A stretch of DNA of 64,000 nucleotides from Bactericera cockerelli. Its lineage: Eukaryota; Arthropoda; Insecta; Hemiptera; Triozidae. The translations under genes and the position numbers were made by a program. The first letter of the stretch is position 1. Every line of letters starts with the position of its first letter. The notes under the pieces are model-generated. The model was not told the origin of the DNA, did no database searches, and worked only from the letters and a program-made list of their open reading frames with translations. The stretch covers positions 950,613-1,014,612 of the forward strand of contig CM044957.1 in the NCBI GenBank assembly GCA_024516035.1, read 5' to 3'. This document shows, one piece after another, positions 11,752 to 24,396 of this stretch.

Positions 11752-12648
11752 TACTGTAAAACAAAAGAGTGTAAAACAAACATGTAAAGGTGAACCCTTT
11801 TTTTCCACCTAACACTACCTACTCTGTTTCATGCATACCTGGTATGCCTAATCTAACTTAAGACTAAGCTACGCGCACTATTTGCAAGAATCGATTTTTT
11901 ATTTTTTAACGAGGTTGGAACTCCGGAATGACCGATTTTGTGTACTGGGCGTCACCCACCAGAGCAACCTATCCGTTACAAAACCAGTCCTCGTGCTTTT
12001 TTTGGGCATCTCGACAAAAAAGCGGCTAACACCTCGACAACCCTAGTCCTTAAACTAAGAATAAACAAATTTGTGGGGTGGTGTGACTTACGTGAGATTC
12101 AAGTGCAAACCTGAATCAATACTTAATATTACATCGTCCGTTCTGATGAGGAGATTCCAACACACATTTCTTTCCAACATTTCTTTTCACTAAGTCCGTC
12201 GCTCCTCAGTTTTGTTACTATCATTTCAAGTGATTCTGGACCAGGGAGTGATAACTTGATTGTAGGGTTTGGTTTCTTTCGGTAGCTCTTCTGTTGGCCG
12301 GCGGTAGCTCTTCTGAAGAGTGAGTGAAGCAGGAGCAAATTTAGATTTATGATGTATGTATTTTTAAAGTTACAAGACTAATGAATTCGTGAAAAAATTT
12401 AAGTGGCTCAAACTATGTAGGTTGTTAAAATTATTATTATTTTTTCTTCTTCTTATTTTGTGTGGCCGAAAATTTAATTTATTAAACTGCACAAGTGAAT
12501 GTATTGAAATCCCCTTCACCAGACTGCACGTGTGGCGGCAGGCAACATGTTTTGCCACTGAGAAGTTTCAGCCCTGCATGTATTGTATGTCACAAGCACT
12601 GACTGTAAGTAAGAGTAGAGTCTTTGGATGTTAATAGAACAGATTGGT

Positions 12649-12664
12649 GGCCCTGAAAAGGGCC
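12649..12664 (-). terminator. Histone mRNA 3' stem-loop (H2B, unit 2)
   Basis: Same stem-loop as unit 1, minus strand. Confidence 0.95.
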
Positions 12665-12702
12665 GTTTTAAGTGAGGATGGAGCAAGTGAGAAGACAAGT
12701 TC

Positions 12703-13077
12703 TTACTTGGAGCTGGTGTATTTGGTCACAGCCTTGGTGCCCTCGGACACGGCGTGCTTGGCCAACTCACCGGGCAGGAGCAGACGTACAGCGGTCTGGA
12801 TTTCCCGACTGGTGATGGTCGAGCGCTTGTTGTAGTGGGCCAAACGGGATGACTCAGCAGCGATACGCTCGAAAATGTCGTTGACGAAACTGTTCATGAT
12901 GCTCATGGCCTTGGAGGAGACACCAGTGTCGGGGTGGACCTGCTTCAACACCTTGTAGATGTAGATGGCGTAACTCTCCTTCCTGCGGTGCTTCTTCTTC
13001 TTGTCGGACTTGGCGATGTTCTTCTGGGCCTTTCCGGCCTTCTTCACTGCCTTACCACTTGATTTGCCTGCTGCCAT
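12703..13077 (-). CDS. H2B: Histone H2B (unit 2)
   Basis: Predicted protein identical to the unit 1 copy, 124 residues. It too has the truncated Jockey element starting 45 bp upstream of its ATG, so both H2B genes in this window are separated from the presumed native promoter. Confidence 0.97.
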   Translation of the reverse strand: MAAGKSSGKAVKKAGKAQKNIAKSDKKKKHRRKESYAIYIYKVLKQVHPDTGVSSKAMSIMNSFVNDIFERIAAESSRLAHYNKRSTITSREIQTAVRLLLPGELAKHAVSEGTKAVTKYTSSK

Positions 13078-13121
13078 TGTAGATGTGCTCTGCTTGAAGG
13101 TTCAATAGAGAATGAGAGTTT

Positions 13122-15624
13122 GTTTTTTTTTTTTTTTTAAATTTATATTCGTTTATTTATTTTTTTATTTACATAGACATAATACGACATTTAAGAACAT
13201 TGTAAGCTGATCCCTACCCCTTGGGGTTTAACCCAGCATTTGATAAGTTTTATTTATTTTTATTTTAAAAAGTGTTTTGGCGGCTTAAATTTGCAAACGG
13301 AGCTGCCGAACATGTTGGCTGGATTTACCAGCCGGTGTCTATATTGTTTATTCACAGTGGCGAGCACAACTCGACCTCAGGGGCCGTGCTGCATCCAACC
13401 ACTGTGAACAAGGTGTGCCAACTGTTGGTTGGGCCCTGATGGCTTAGATTACCTGTTGGGTAAGTAGTATCGTCATCTTTTTATGTTTTCTTTTTTTTAT
13501 AATACTAAATTTAACTTAATGCTAGACACTATATTGCGTATACATATAGCCATTATACTTGTCGACTTAAAATAAACTAATTATATATATATATATACAC
13601 ACACATACACGTAACACATAGTAGGGATTCGTACACTTATATCACAGACTTTTAACACTTATTTCTTATTTCATGTATTGGGGGTTTCAACACTTACATC
13701 ACAGACATTAACATTTAATTCATATATATTCTTCACATTTATATCACAGACAGTTTTATTGTATACATAACACAGACTCATTTTAGACATAATATTTATC
13801 ACAGACTTTTTTTTTTTTTTTTGTTTAGGACTAGTTTCTGAGTACAAAAGGATTTTTACCTGGCAATATTAATAATTTTTTGTATCGCTTTTTGTTTTTT
13901 CCTATTTTTATTGCATTGTACTGTCCTAGTGTCTGTATGAGTGGGTTGTTTATTGTCTTGGTCTTGTCAGCAAAGTTACGTATTAGTCTGTCAGTGAAGT
14001 CGGTCAGTTTTTCTATATTGGCCTCTTGATGTAGTCGGCTTGTCTTGTGTTTATATTGTCCCCAGTATATTGTTCTTAGTGTCCTGTTTTGTATTTTTTG
14101 TAGTCTGTCATGGTGGGTCTTTGCTGCATGCTTCCAGGTAGCAGCAGCATATGTTATAGTTGGTCGTATTATTGTCTTGTATAGTAGTACCTTTAGGTCT
14201 GTTCTGAGTCTGGACTTCGTGTTTATAAGTCTGTATATTTTGTTGAGTCCGATGTTGGCTTTGTTAGTCATGTATTTTGTATTTCGTTGCCATGTCAGTC
14301 TCTTGTCCAGTATTGTGCCCAGGTATTTTACTTCTTTCTTCCACTCTATGTCAGTTTTGTCGTAGGTCGGTTTGTGTATTCGTGAGTCAGGTCCGTAGTG
14401 GAATATTATGCCTTCTGTTTTACTGGCATTGATCTTTATTTTCCATTTTTTGTAATAGTCAGTCAGTGTGTCTAGGTCTTTTTGTATTAGTCTAGTCTCA
14501 CGTTTTGTCAAGTTTCCTGTTCGGTATAGTGCGGTGTCGTCTGCAAACAGCGTCCTTTTAAGGTATTTTGTCGGAGGCATGTCGGATATGTATATGTTGA
14601 ACAGGGTAGGGCCAAGTATGCTGCCTTGGATTACTCCTGACATGGCCACCCGTTTTGTCGATAGTAGGTTATTGTATGTTACCTGAAAAGTCCGTTGTTG
14701 CATGTAGTTGTGTATCAGTTTTGTCAGTCGTGTAGGTATTTTAAGGTTCAGTAGTTTGTAGGTCAGTCCGTCTTTCCAGATCTTATCAAAGGCTTTTTCT
14801 ATGTCTAGTAGTATCATCATTGTCTTTTTGTTCTGCGTCAGTCCTAGTGCTACGTCCTGTGTTATTCTGCAAAGTTGATGTACTGTCGAGTGATGTAGTT
14901 TGAACCCGCATTGTTCATTTTGAGTTAGTTGGATGTTCGTGTCTCGTAGTCGTTTTAGTATTAGTTTCTCGTACAGTTTGCTAAGTGTTGGTAGTAGGCT
15001 TATTGGACGGTAGCTGCTAGGGTTAGTCGGGTCTTTGTTTGGTTTGTGGACTGGTATGATTTTAGCGTTTTTCCAGGTGTTGGGGAAGTAAGAGTGGTAC
15101 AGTGATGAGTTATAAATGTCTACTAGTGTCTCAAGTATGTTGTCGGGTAGTTTCTTAATTATAATTCCTTGGAGCCCGTCTTCTCCTGGTGCTTTTCTAT
15201 TCTTTAATGTTTTGGTCATCGTCTTTAGTTCGTTAATGTCGGTGTAAGTTATGTCTTCGTCGTCAGGGGGTGTTTCTGTGTCAAGTCTTGTTAGTCTGGC
15301 AGTCACTTGTTGTTCTAGTTCGTCGTCACCTAGCTCGTCATTTCCTTTGTATATGTGTTCATAGTTTGTGGCAAGTGTTTCTGTTATAGTTTGTTCCTCA
15401 GTAATGTCGGTGTTGTGTATCGTTAGTTTGTTGATGTGCAGGGTCTTTTTGTCAAATTTACTGAGGTTTTTCCAGAGCGTATGGTCTTTGGTGTCAAGTT
15501 TTCTTATTTCATCTTCTAGGTGGTTGTTTTTAAGTATATTTATTCTGTATTGTATTTGTCTAGAGAGTTTGTTTGTTAGTGCTCTTAAGTTGTAGTTTGT
15601 CATACAGGCACTGCCTAAAAAAAA
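13122..15624 (-). mobile_element. 5'-truncated Jockey-type retrotransposon (unit 2 copy)
   Basis: Same insertion as 2,333-4,837, with TSD AATGAGAGTTT at 13,111-13,121 and 15,625-15,635. It differs from the unit 1 copy by homopolymer lengths in the T-runs. Shared position and TSD show co-duplication with the histone unit, not independent insertion. Confidence 0.93.
13831..15603 (-). CDS. Jockey-type reverse transcriptase, endonuclease-less intact ORF (unit 2)
   Basis: 590 codons, predicted protein identical to that at 3,044-4,816, with the same RT motifs (LLDIEKAFD, FADD). The ATG is again 22 bp inside the junction with the H2B-side promoter DNA. Identity between units shows array homogenisation or a recent duplication and cannot by itself show selection on the protein. 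Confidence 0.88.
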   Translation of the reverse strand: MTNYNLRALTNKLSRQIQYRINILKNNHLEDEIRKLDTKDHTLWKNLSKFDKKTLHINKLTIHNTDITEEQTITETLATNYEHIYKGNDELGDDELEQQVTARLTRLDTETPPDDEDITYTDINELKTMTKTLKNRKAPGEDGLQGIIIKKLPDNILETLVDIYNSSLYHSYFPNTWKNAKIIPVHKPNKDPTNPSSYRPISLLPTLSKLYEKLILKRLRDTNIQLTQNEQCGFKLHHSTVHQLCRITQDVALGLTQNKKTMMILLDIEKAFDKIWKDGLTYKLLNLKIPTRLTKLIHNYMQQRTFQVTYNNLLSTKRVAMSGVIQGSILGPTLFNIYISDMPPTKYLKRTLFADDTALYRTGNLTKRETRLIQKDLDTLTDYYKKWKIKINASKTEGIIFHYGPDSRIHKPTYDKTDIEWKKEVKYLGTILDKRLTWQRNTKYMTNKANIGLNKIYRLINTKSRLRTDLKVLLYKTIIRPTITYAAATWKHAAKTHHDRLQKIQNRTLRTIYWGQYKHKTSRLHQEANIEKLTDFTDRLIRNFADKTKTINNPLIQTLGQYNAIKIGKNKKRYKKLLILPGKNPFVLRN

Positions 15625-15635
15625 AATGAGAGTTT

Positions 15636-16129
<494 letters not shown>

Positions 16130-16176
16130 GTCCATCACCGTTTACGGTAACTCACACCCACCCCCTCACTTAAAAC

Positions 16177-16192
16177 GGCCCTTTTCAGGGCC
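16177..16192 (+). terminator. Histone mRNA 3' stem-loop (H4, unit 2)
   Basis: GGCCCTTTTCAGGGCC at offset 10,787 from the unit 1 copy. Confidence 0.95.
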
Positions 16193-16914
16193 ACCATGTT
16201 TTCACAATAGCAAAAAATAGCTCTTTCACACTCGCTCGAATGTATGTATGTAAAGTTAGTTGTCGGATATAAAGGTCGAGTCTCAGGTGAGGGAGACAGA
16301 CACACTTGCACAGAAGAAGTAAAAGTAGGTGCGAATCCCGGCCGAGGCCAAGAATCTATAGTTACCTACCTAGCAAACAGTGGTTCCTCCGAATATAAAT
16401 TGTGTTGTACATACATAATAACAATATACATTATTAACAAATAATATAAGGCACGTGACAATTATAGTACGAAAATGGTAGCCCCATGAGAACTAATACT
16501 ATACATTATGTACGTCTTATTTATTTTACAAAATACACATAATATTATGTTTAGGCATATGATGTTAAGTACCTGTAATTATACGTACAATATTTACGTA
16601 GAAATACAACAAGCCTTGGTTTTACTATTGCACTATGTTACTAACTGCAATAATGATATTTTTTCTTAATGTTAGGAACATGTTTTACTGCGTAGGTAAC
16701 AACATGACATGGTTATACATTATGATACACTGTATTGGTTCATCAGGGGACATGTCGATGATAATTATAATAACCCGAATCGCACTGACTCGAGGGCAAG
16801 ACTTGATTGACATTCGATAGTACAACAACAATTCAGAACACACCGACCGGATGATGATAGTCTGTCTGGTGGTGGTCTATGCTTGTGGATGAATTTTAAG
16901 AGAACAAATTTGGT

Positions 16915-16930
16915 GGCCCTGAAAAGGGCC
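16915..16930 (-). terminator. Histone mRNA 3' stem-loop (H2A, unit 2)
   Basis: Minus-strand copy of the same stem-loop, 42 bp past the H2A stop. Confidence 0.95.
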
Positions 16931-16972
16931 GTTTTAAGTGACGGCGTCATAGAGCGGCGCGAGAGAGAGAAC

Positions 16973-17458
<486 letters not shown>

Positions 17459-17769
17459 TCATACGAAACACACACAACACAGAGACGAGAGAGTACTCCA
17501 AGACCAGTAGAATTTCTTCTTTGTGAGATGCGAACGCATGAGAGCGAAAACAGCCTCGTTGACGGAACAAGATCAAGAGAAAATTCTCCTTCAGCGAGGT
17601 GGTTCATGTCAGGAGAAGGTTTATCATGAACGTCTTTGTTGACGGCACGCTGTTGTTAGACAAGCAAAACTGAGCGAAAATCCCGACTTGATCACACGTG
17701 TTTTTTCAGAACAATTTTTGTAACGATGCAAAGTTCAAATTAAAAAATCAAGTCAGATTACAAGCTACA

Positions 17770-17950
17770 AACCAAGTGACAAAACTCTGCTCCCGACAAG
17801 CCAAGCCGCTCCCTCGTTGCTGACAAGCCAAGCAGCTCACCTGAGTTCCTGACAAGCCCAGCAGTTCTTCGACTGCTGCTTCTTCTCATTTCTGACCAGC
17901 CAAGCGGCCCCTTCCTGAGCTCCTGACAAGCCAAGCAGTTCTAGGATACA
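17770..17950 (+). repeat. Jockey 5' UTR motif repeats
   Basis: Five imperfect copies of GACAAGCCAAGCAG (one reads GACCAGCCAAGCGG) spaced 25-60 bp apart, with CTCCTGA or CCTGAG between them. They lie where non-LTR elements carry an internal promoter, so regulatory repeats are a fair inference. Confidence 0.65.
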
Positions 17951-18083
17951 ATCTTCACAAAAAAAGTTCTTCTCAGAACTGGTCCTCTGCTCTTTCGATC
18001 TTTATCTGAGCAAGTCCACATCTTTACATCTAACTGTTCTCACCAATAACGGCATAGATAGGCTATAAGCTTTTAAAAATATC

Positions 18084-19165
18084 ATGTCGAAAAACTCACA
18101 AAAAACTTCAACCAACACACGAGAGACACGCTCCAACGCAAAATCAACTGAAATTGTATCACAAATCAGCACAAGCAACAGATTCGCCCCGCTCGACAAC
18201 ATCGATGAAAACAACGTACCAGAGACAACACCAAACAAGACAACTCCAATAATCATACAGAAATATGGAGAAACCATCACCAAAATCACTGAACGTGTGA
18301 ATGCTGTATGCAAATCTTCATTCACACTTAAACATCTTGGAAACGCTGTTAGCGTTAGAACATCAACATACAATGATTATCTTGACCTCAAAAACTTTCT
18401 GAAAAACCTCCGGAGTAAATTATCACTCCGAAAGCAGAAAAACAGCAGATAGCAGTCCTGAAAGGACTACCAAACGAATGGACAACCGAAGAAATTAAAA
18501 CTGAAATACTGAAAAGCTCCAATGACATCACAGAAGTGATCAAAATGACGACAAAAAACATGGATATATACCCCATGTACATAGCAAAATTCAATCCCAC
18601 CATGAAGTTCCCTAATATTCTAAAAATCAACAACCTATTCCAACTACGAGTATACTGGGCAAAATATAAACCTCGTGATAAAGCAACCCAATGTTATAGA
18701 TGCCAGGCCTACGGACATGGCCAAAGAAATTGCAATCAAAAACCCAACTGCCTGAAATGCGGAAAAGATCATTCCACCGAAGACTGCCAAAAGTCCAAAG
18801 ATCTCCCTCCCACATGCGCACTCTGTCAAGGAGAACATCTCTCCAACAGCAAAAAATGCCCAAAATTCAAGGAATACATAGACAAAATCAGCAAAAGGAA
18901 AATAACCAAGAACCATACAACAACACCTCCAGCTTTCTCACAAGAAGATTTCCCTCCTCTTATATCCAAGGACCACACACCAGCACAACCGAGACAAGAT
19001 ACATACAAAGAAATTGACGAACTCAAAGAAACATTAAATGATATCAAAAGCTCCCCTTATCTGAAAGAAGCAATCAATGAGTTCAAACAGCTTGCAGCAA
19101 TCTTCAAAACAGCAAACAAACAAGAAAGGCGCAATGCCATGCTCAATTTCCTAGCCGAAGAATGA
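18084..19165 (+). pseudogene. Jockey ORF1 (gag-like, zinc knuckles), one frameshift
   Basis: Nucleic-acid-binding protein of the element. The frame from the ATG at 18,084 runs to 18,452, then continues in another frame to 19,165, implying one indel at about 18,410-18,430. The second part has a pre-zinc-finger region (VLKGLPNEWTTEEIKTEI), then three zinc knuckles: CYRCQAYGHGQRNC (CX2CX4HX4C), CLKCGKDHSTEDC and CALCQGEHLSNSKKC, as in Jockey ORF1 proteins. The stop overlaps the ORF2 start as ATGA. Confidence 0.85.
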
Positions 19166-21972
19166 TCAGCAACAATAACAATTCAAACAATATCAGGACA
19201 ACAAAATTCAACAACCTTAAAATTATAACTTGGAACGCTAGAGGACTTGACCAGAAAAAACTAGATCTCCAACAGTTCCTCTACAACAATAAAATCGATA
19301 TAGCACTAATTCAAGAAACTCTCTTAAAACCAAAGGAAAAAATTTACATTCCTAAATACAAGTGCATACTACCACAAGCTAAGAACGACCAAACTAAAAG
19401 AAGAGGAGTCTGCATCATCATCAAAAACAACTTAAATTACAACATAATGCCAATACCACAAGAAATACACCATCTTGAAATTATCGGAATTAAAATAAAA
19501 TCAAGTCAAAACCAAGAACTACTGCTATATTCAGCATATCTCAGACCTCAAAACAAAATTATATACTCAGAACTCGACCATTTCCTACAAACACAAAATA
19601 ACCAAATCATAATTGGAGGAGACTTCAACGCTAAACATAGAAACTGGAACCCATATATTGAAAACACAAACGGGAAAAAGCTATATAATCACTCAAACAC
19701 CCGAGACTACCTAATAATATTCCCAGATGAGCCGACACACCTCCCAGACAACAGGTCACATGCCCCATCAACCATAGACTTCTTCCTAGCTAAAAACATA
19801 AACAATGAATACAGCATAAAAAGTATTCCTCAACTAAATTCAGACCACAACCCGGTTCTGCTTGAAACTAATATCACACATCAAATTGAACAAAAGCTCT
19901 TCTACAATTACAAAAAAGCCAACTGGCAAAATTTCGAAGATCAACTAAATCAATACAAAAACACGTACCAAGAAATCCCCCTCTCAAACCAATCCATTGA
20001 AAAGGAAATTAAAAATCTAACTTCTGCTATCCAAACAGCAATGAATAATAATATACCAAAGTCAAAAATTAACATCAACACATATGAAATAACACCGAGA
20101 ATCAAACAAATGATCAAATTAAGAAACATAGCCCGCAAAAGATGGCAAGAATATAGAAATCCTGTCTTCAGAAACTACCAAAATAAAATGTCCAGAAAAA
20201 TCCAATACGAAATCAACATACTCAGAAACCAACATTATGAAGAAAGAATAAAAACACTCGACAATAAAGATAACACCCTTTGGAAAAATATCAAAAAATT
20301 CAAAAAGAAAACAACGATAATAACACATCTAACATCAAACGGCACCACCATCTCTGAGCCCAAAGACATAGCTGAGAATCTAGCTCAGAACTATGAAAAT
20401 ATACACAAAACAACTAAAAATATAAAAGACCAAGAAACGGAAGAAATAGTGAAAAAATCTCTTCATGAACTTAACAATCAAAATAATCATACAGATGAAG
20501 AACTTGAAAATCTGTACACAACCAACGCAGAAATAAAAATTAAAATTAAAAACTTAGCTAACACCAAAGCGCCAGGAGAAGACAAAATACAAGGTATAGT
20601 TCTTAAAAAACTACCAACAAAAATTATCGACACTCTAACAGACATCTTCAACTCTTGCATTAAAAACCAGTACTATCCTAATGAATGGAAAAATGCCCTG
20701 ATCATCCCTATCTATAAAAAAGATAAAGACAAGAGTCTAGCAACAAGCTACAGACCAATAAGCCTATTACCAATACTAGGTAAAGTCTTTGAAAGAATAA
20801 TACTAAAAAGAATTCAAGAAACAAAAATAAACCTAACCCAAGATGAGCAATTCGGCTACAAAAATGGACTCTCCACCTGCCATCAACTAACAAGAGTTGT
20901 CAAAGATATATCCGTTGGACTTACAACCAAAACACCAACCACCATGATACTACTCGATGTAGAAAAAGCATTCGACTACGTATGGCACGATGGTCTAATA
21001 CATAAACTAATAAAACTCGGAATCAACCCCATCCTGATAAAATTAATACAATCCTACCTCAAAAATCGAACCTTTCAAGTTAACTACAAAGACCAAATCT
21101 CAAACAAACACCAAATCGAAGCTGGAGTCCCCCAAGGATCGGTAATCGGTGCACACCTATTCACCGCATACCTAAATGACCTCCCAGAAACAAAAAATGT
21201 AAACACAGCTCTCTACGCAGACGACACTGCCATATATATAAAAGGAACCAATAAAAATGAAGGCAAAACACTTCAAAATCATCTTGACAAACTTTCAAAC
21301 TTCTACCAGAAATGGAAAATTAAAATAAACGCAAACAAAACAGAAGGCATCATCTTCTCCTTAAAGATAAAACAAAATATTATCAAAAACAATAAAAAAC
21401 CCATCACCTTCCAAGGAAAGGAATTGAATTGGAAGAAAGAAATCAAATATCTCGGCTGTTACCTTGATAATAAACTAACATGGAGAAAACACAATGACTA
21501 CATAATGAAAAAGGCAAATGCTGGAATAGCACTTTTATACCCACTCATCAATGAGAAATCAAACCTCAGAACGAATCTTAAAGTACTGCTATTTAAAACA
21601 ATCATAGCACCTACAATCACATATGCCGCCCCAGCATGGCTCAGTTCATGCGAAACCCACAAAAAAAGAATACAAAATATACAAAATAAATATCTCAGAA
21701 TAGTATACAATACAAAACATAAGAGATATAAAATAAAAGAGCTACACGAAAAAGCCAACATAAGCTTCATAAAAGAAAAACTACATGATGTAAATAAAAA
21801 ATTCTACGAAAAAATTTGCCAGAATGGCAATAAATATATGAAAGAAATGATAAATATAACCCCATATAACACCGGCCAACATCACCGGAAAAAACTACCA
21901 ACTCTCCCCCCGGAGATTGCACATAATGAAGAAGAACTCCTCCAATTACAATTAAGGCTACTAAAGCCTTAA
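19162..21972 (+). CDS. Jockey ORF2: AP endonuclease and reverse transcriptase, intact
   Basis: 936 codons. The N-terminal APE-type endonuclease shows ITWNARGL, the QET glutamate, GGDFNAKHRNWN, STIDFFLA and SDHNPVLLE, all expected catalytic blocks. The reverse transcriptase follows with KAPGEDKIQG, YRPISLLPILGKVFERII, LLDVEKAFDYVWH, AGVPQGSVIGAHLF, YADDTAIY and KYLGCYLDNKLTW. No stop or frameshift, and full length for the clade, so this ORF could be functional. Codon use is strikingly A-rich compared with the GC-rich histone genes beside it. Confidence 0.93.
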   Translation: MISNNNNSNNIRTTKFNNLKIITWNARGLDQKKLDLQQFLYNNKIDIALIQETLLKPKEKIYIPKYKCILPQAKNDQTKRRGVCIIIKNNLNYNIMPIPQEIHHLEIIGIKIKSSQNQELLLYSAYLRPQNKIIYSELDHFLQTQNNQIIIGGDFNAKHRNWNPYIENTNGKKLYNHSNTRDYLIIFPDEPTHLPDNRSHAPSTIDFFLAKNINNEYSIKSIPQLNSDHNPVLLETNITHQIEQKLFYNYKKANWQNFEDQLNQYKNTYQEIPLSNQSIEKEIKNLTSAIQTAMNNNIPKSKININTYEITPRIKQMIKLRNIARKRWQEYRNPVFRNYQNKMSRKIQYEINILRNQHYEERIKTLDNKDNTLWKNIKKFKKKTTIITHLTSNGTTISEPKDIAENLAQNYENIHKTTKNIKDQETEEIVKKSLHELNNQNNHTDEELENLYTTNAEIKIKIKNLANTKAPGEDKIQGIVLKKLPTKIIDTLTDIFNSCIKNQYYPNEWKNALIIPIYKKDKDKSLATSYRPISLLPILGKVFERIILKRIQETKINLTQDEQFGYKNGLSTCHQLTRVVKDISVGLTTKTPTTMILLDVEKAFDYVWHDGLIHKLIKLGINPILIKLIQSYLKNRTFQVNYKDQISNKHQIEAGVPQGSVIGAHLFTAYLNDLPETKNVNTALYADDTAIYIKGTNKNEGKTLQNHLDKLSNFYQKWKIKINANKTEGIIFSLKIKQNIIKNNKKPITFQGKELNWKKEIKYLGCYLDNKLTWRKHNDYIMKKANAGIALLYPLINEKSNLRTNLKVLLFKTIIAPTITYAAPAWLSSCETHKKRIQNIQNKYLRIVYNTKHKRYKIKELHEKANISFIKEKLHDVNKKFYEKICQNGNKYMKEMINITPYNTGQHHRKKLPTLPPEIAHNEEELLQLQLRLLKP

Positions 21973-22171
21973 CTCCAGACAGAGAAGCTGTCACAAAACC
22001 TCAAAAATTTTCACGGTTGTAATTTGCAAATTACCAACCAACAAAAAAATATCGCAATCCACAACAAAAATGATGTCACCTATCAGATAGAATGCTAAGC
22101 GCATAGGTACTGATAACTAAAACAGAATGTTTTACTTTCTTAAATTAAGAAAGAAATGGGGAAAATCATAA

Positions 22172-22645
<474 letters not shown>

Positions 22646-22677
22646 GAAACACTTCTTCCCTCTACTCCCTTTAAAAC

Positions 22678-22693
22678 GGCCCTTTTCAGGGCC
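22678..22693 (+). terminator. Histone mRNA 3' stem-loop (H3, unit 2)
   Basis: Intact GGCCCTTTTCAGGGCC after the orphaned H3. Confidence 0.95.
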
Positions 22694-23237
22694 ACTACTA
22701 AATCAAATATGATCTTCCTTTCCGTCGCGTCGTATGTAACGGCTGTGGTGACTATGTAGGAACTTCTCCCTTTCGCTAGGTTGGAGTTCACTCTGATTTC
22801 TTTATTGTGTTAAACGAAGTAGGAGGACTTACTTTCGGGTATAATTTACGATAATAATTACGATGTGGTGTGTCTATGTATTGTGTATTTCTCTATAATA
22901 AACTTTCTGCTAGGAATGTTGTGAAAGCAAAACTTGGGTCAGGTGGTCTTTAAAAAAGCAAAAAGATTCGCTTGACCGGTTGAGTGCTCGACCGGTTGGT
23001 TGGGTTGTGACGATGGTTTTTTTTTTTTTTTTTTTTTTTTACAAGTCCAAAATTTTGGTCCTACAGGGTACCAACTTTGTGTGTGTGTGTGTGTGTGTTT
23101 TTTTTTTTTTATCCCCCCCAACCGTTTTCCTTTATCTCCGGTTGGTTGGGTTGTGACGATGGTTTTTTTTTTTTTTTTTTTTTTTTTTCACAAGTCCAAA
23201 ATTTTGGTGCTACAGACAGGGTATACACACTTGTGTG

Positions 23238-23281
<44 letters not shown>

Positions 23282-23741
23282 CATCCCCCCCAACCGTTTT
23301 CCTTTATCTCTCTGTTTTGCTCTGTTCATAAAAGAGAATGAATGAAGGCACGACGGAGGGAAACAAACGATTCTTTTTCAAATACACACACACTGCTATT
23401 ATTTTATTCTCCTTTTACTTTCCTTCTTCTCACCCTTGGATTTTCTTCTTTTTCTGTCCTTCTATTTCGGTCTCAGTTATTTTATTTTTCTGTCTCTCTG
23501 CTTATCTCGGACTTGATACAATATTCTCTCTCTTGTCACTCTCTCACACTTCTGTTTTTTTTTTTTTTACTTTCCTTATTTCTTATCGTTCTCGGCCTCT
23601 ATCTGCTGCTGTCTTCTCTTCTTCCTTGCTTGTTTTTCAATTCTCCTTCTTTTGTGCACTTTTCCGCCTCTAGTTTGTGTTCTTTCTTCTCATATTTCCG
23701 CCAAAATACCACTCACGCTTTGAACAAAGTCTTCACTCTGG
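22694..23741. other. H3 3' spacer of unit 2, expanded microsatellites
   Basis: Follows unit 1 spacer 7,385-8,250 but has a local tandem duplication of about 150 bp (about 22,990-23,135 and 23,140-23,300). Each copy carries a T-run, the phrase ACAAGTCCAAAATTTTGG, a (TG)n tract and ACCGTTTTCCTTTATCTC. Unit 1 has one copy. Similarity to the array ends near GAACAAAGTCTT at 23,741. Confidence 0.8.
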
Positions 23742-24396
23742 TTTCTTTTAAAGAAGTCTTTTTGAATTCATTTTTTTCTTTAAGATTTGGACTCCTCGTT
23801 GAATTTTAGACAACTTCGACTACCCATATGATGGTTTAAGAAAATATCTACAGGTTGGTCCATGCGACAATATTAGTTAAAACACCATAACTTTTTAATT
23901 TAATTAAAAATCGAAGTTTTTCTTACTCATTTAGTTTTCCTATTTACTTTACGTCTCTTTGACTGCCAATATACAGGGTGTTACAAAAAAAATATATCTA
24001 ACCATGTACAACAATTTAGTTTTGTTTTTCGATATGACTAACAAAAAATGTGTAAAATTAGGCGAGAATTATTCATCCCAAATAAAAAATTAAAAAAACT
24101 TGGTTTAAAAAAAATCAAGTCATTATTTCACTTGTGAACCACCCTGTATAAAAAATTTGATGGCAATTGAAAGTGAGTGTGTTCATTACAGAAACAATCT
24201 CCGTTCTTGTTATCGAAAAAATTAAACGAAATTGAGTTATTCGAGATTTAGAAGAAAAAAAAATGGTAGAAAAAAACCAACCCTGTATGTAAAATTTTTG
24301 TTTAAAAAAGTACTCAGCAACTTTTTAGAAGTAAAATTATCAAATAAAATTCAGGTCGATCCATTTAAAAATCGAAAGTTTATGAGTTATTTAAGC
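23742..24396. other. AT-rich flank next to array edge, no gene seen
   Basis: Non-histone DNA immediately outside the array. A TACAGGGTGTTACAAAAAAA motif at about 23,970 resembles the ends of the TACAGGGTG element families further right, but no partner end was found. Confidence 0.4.
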
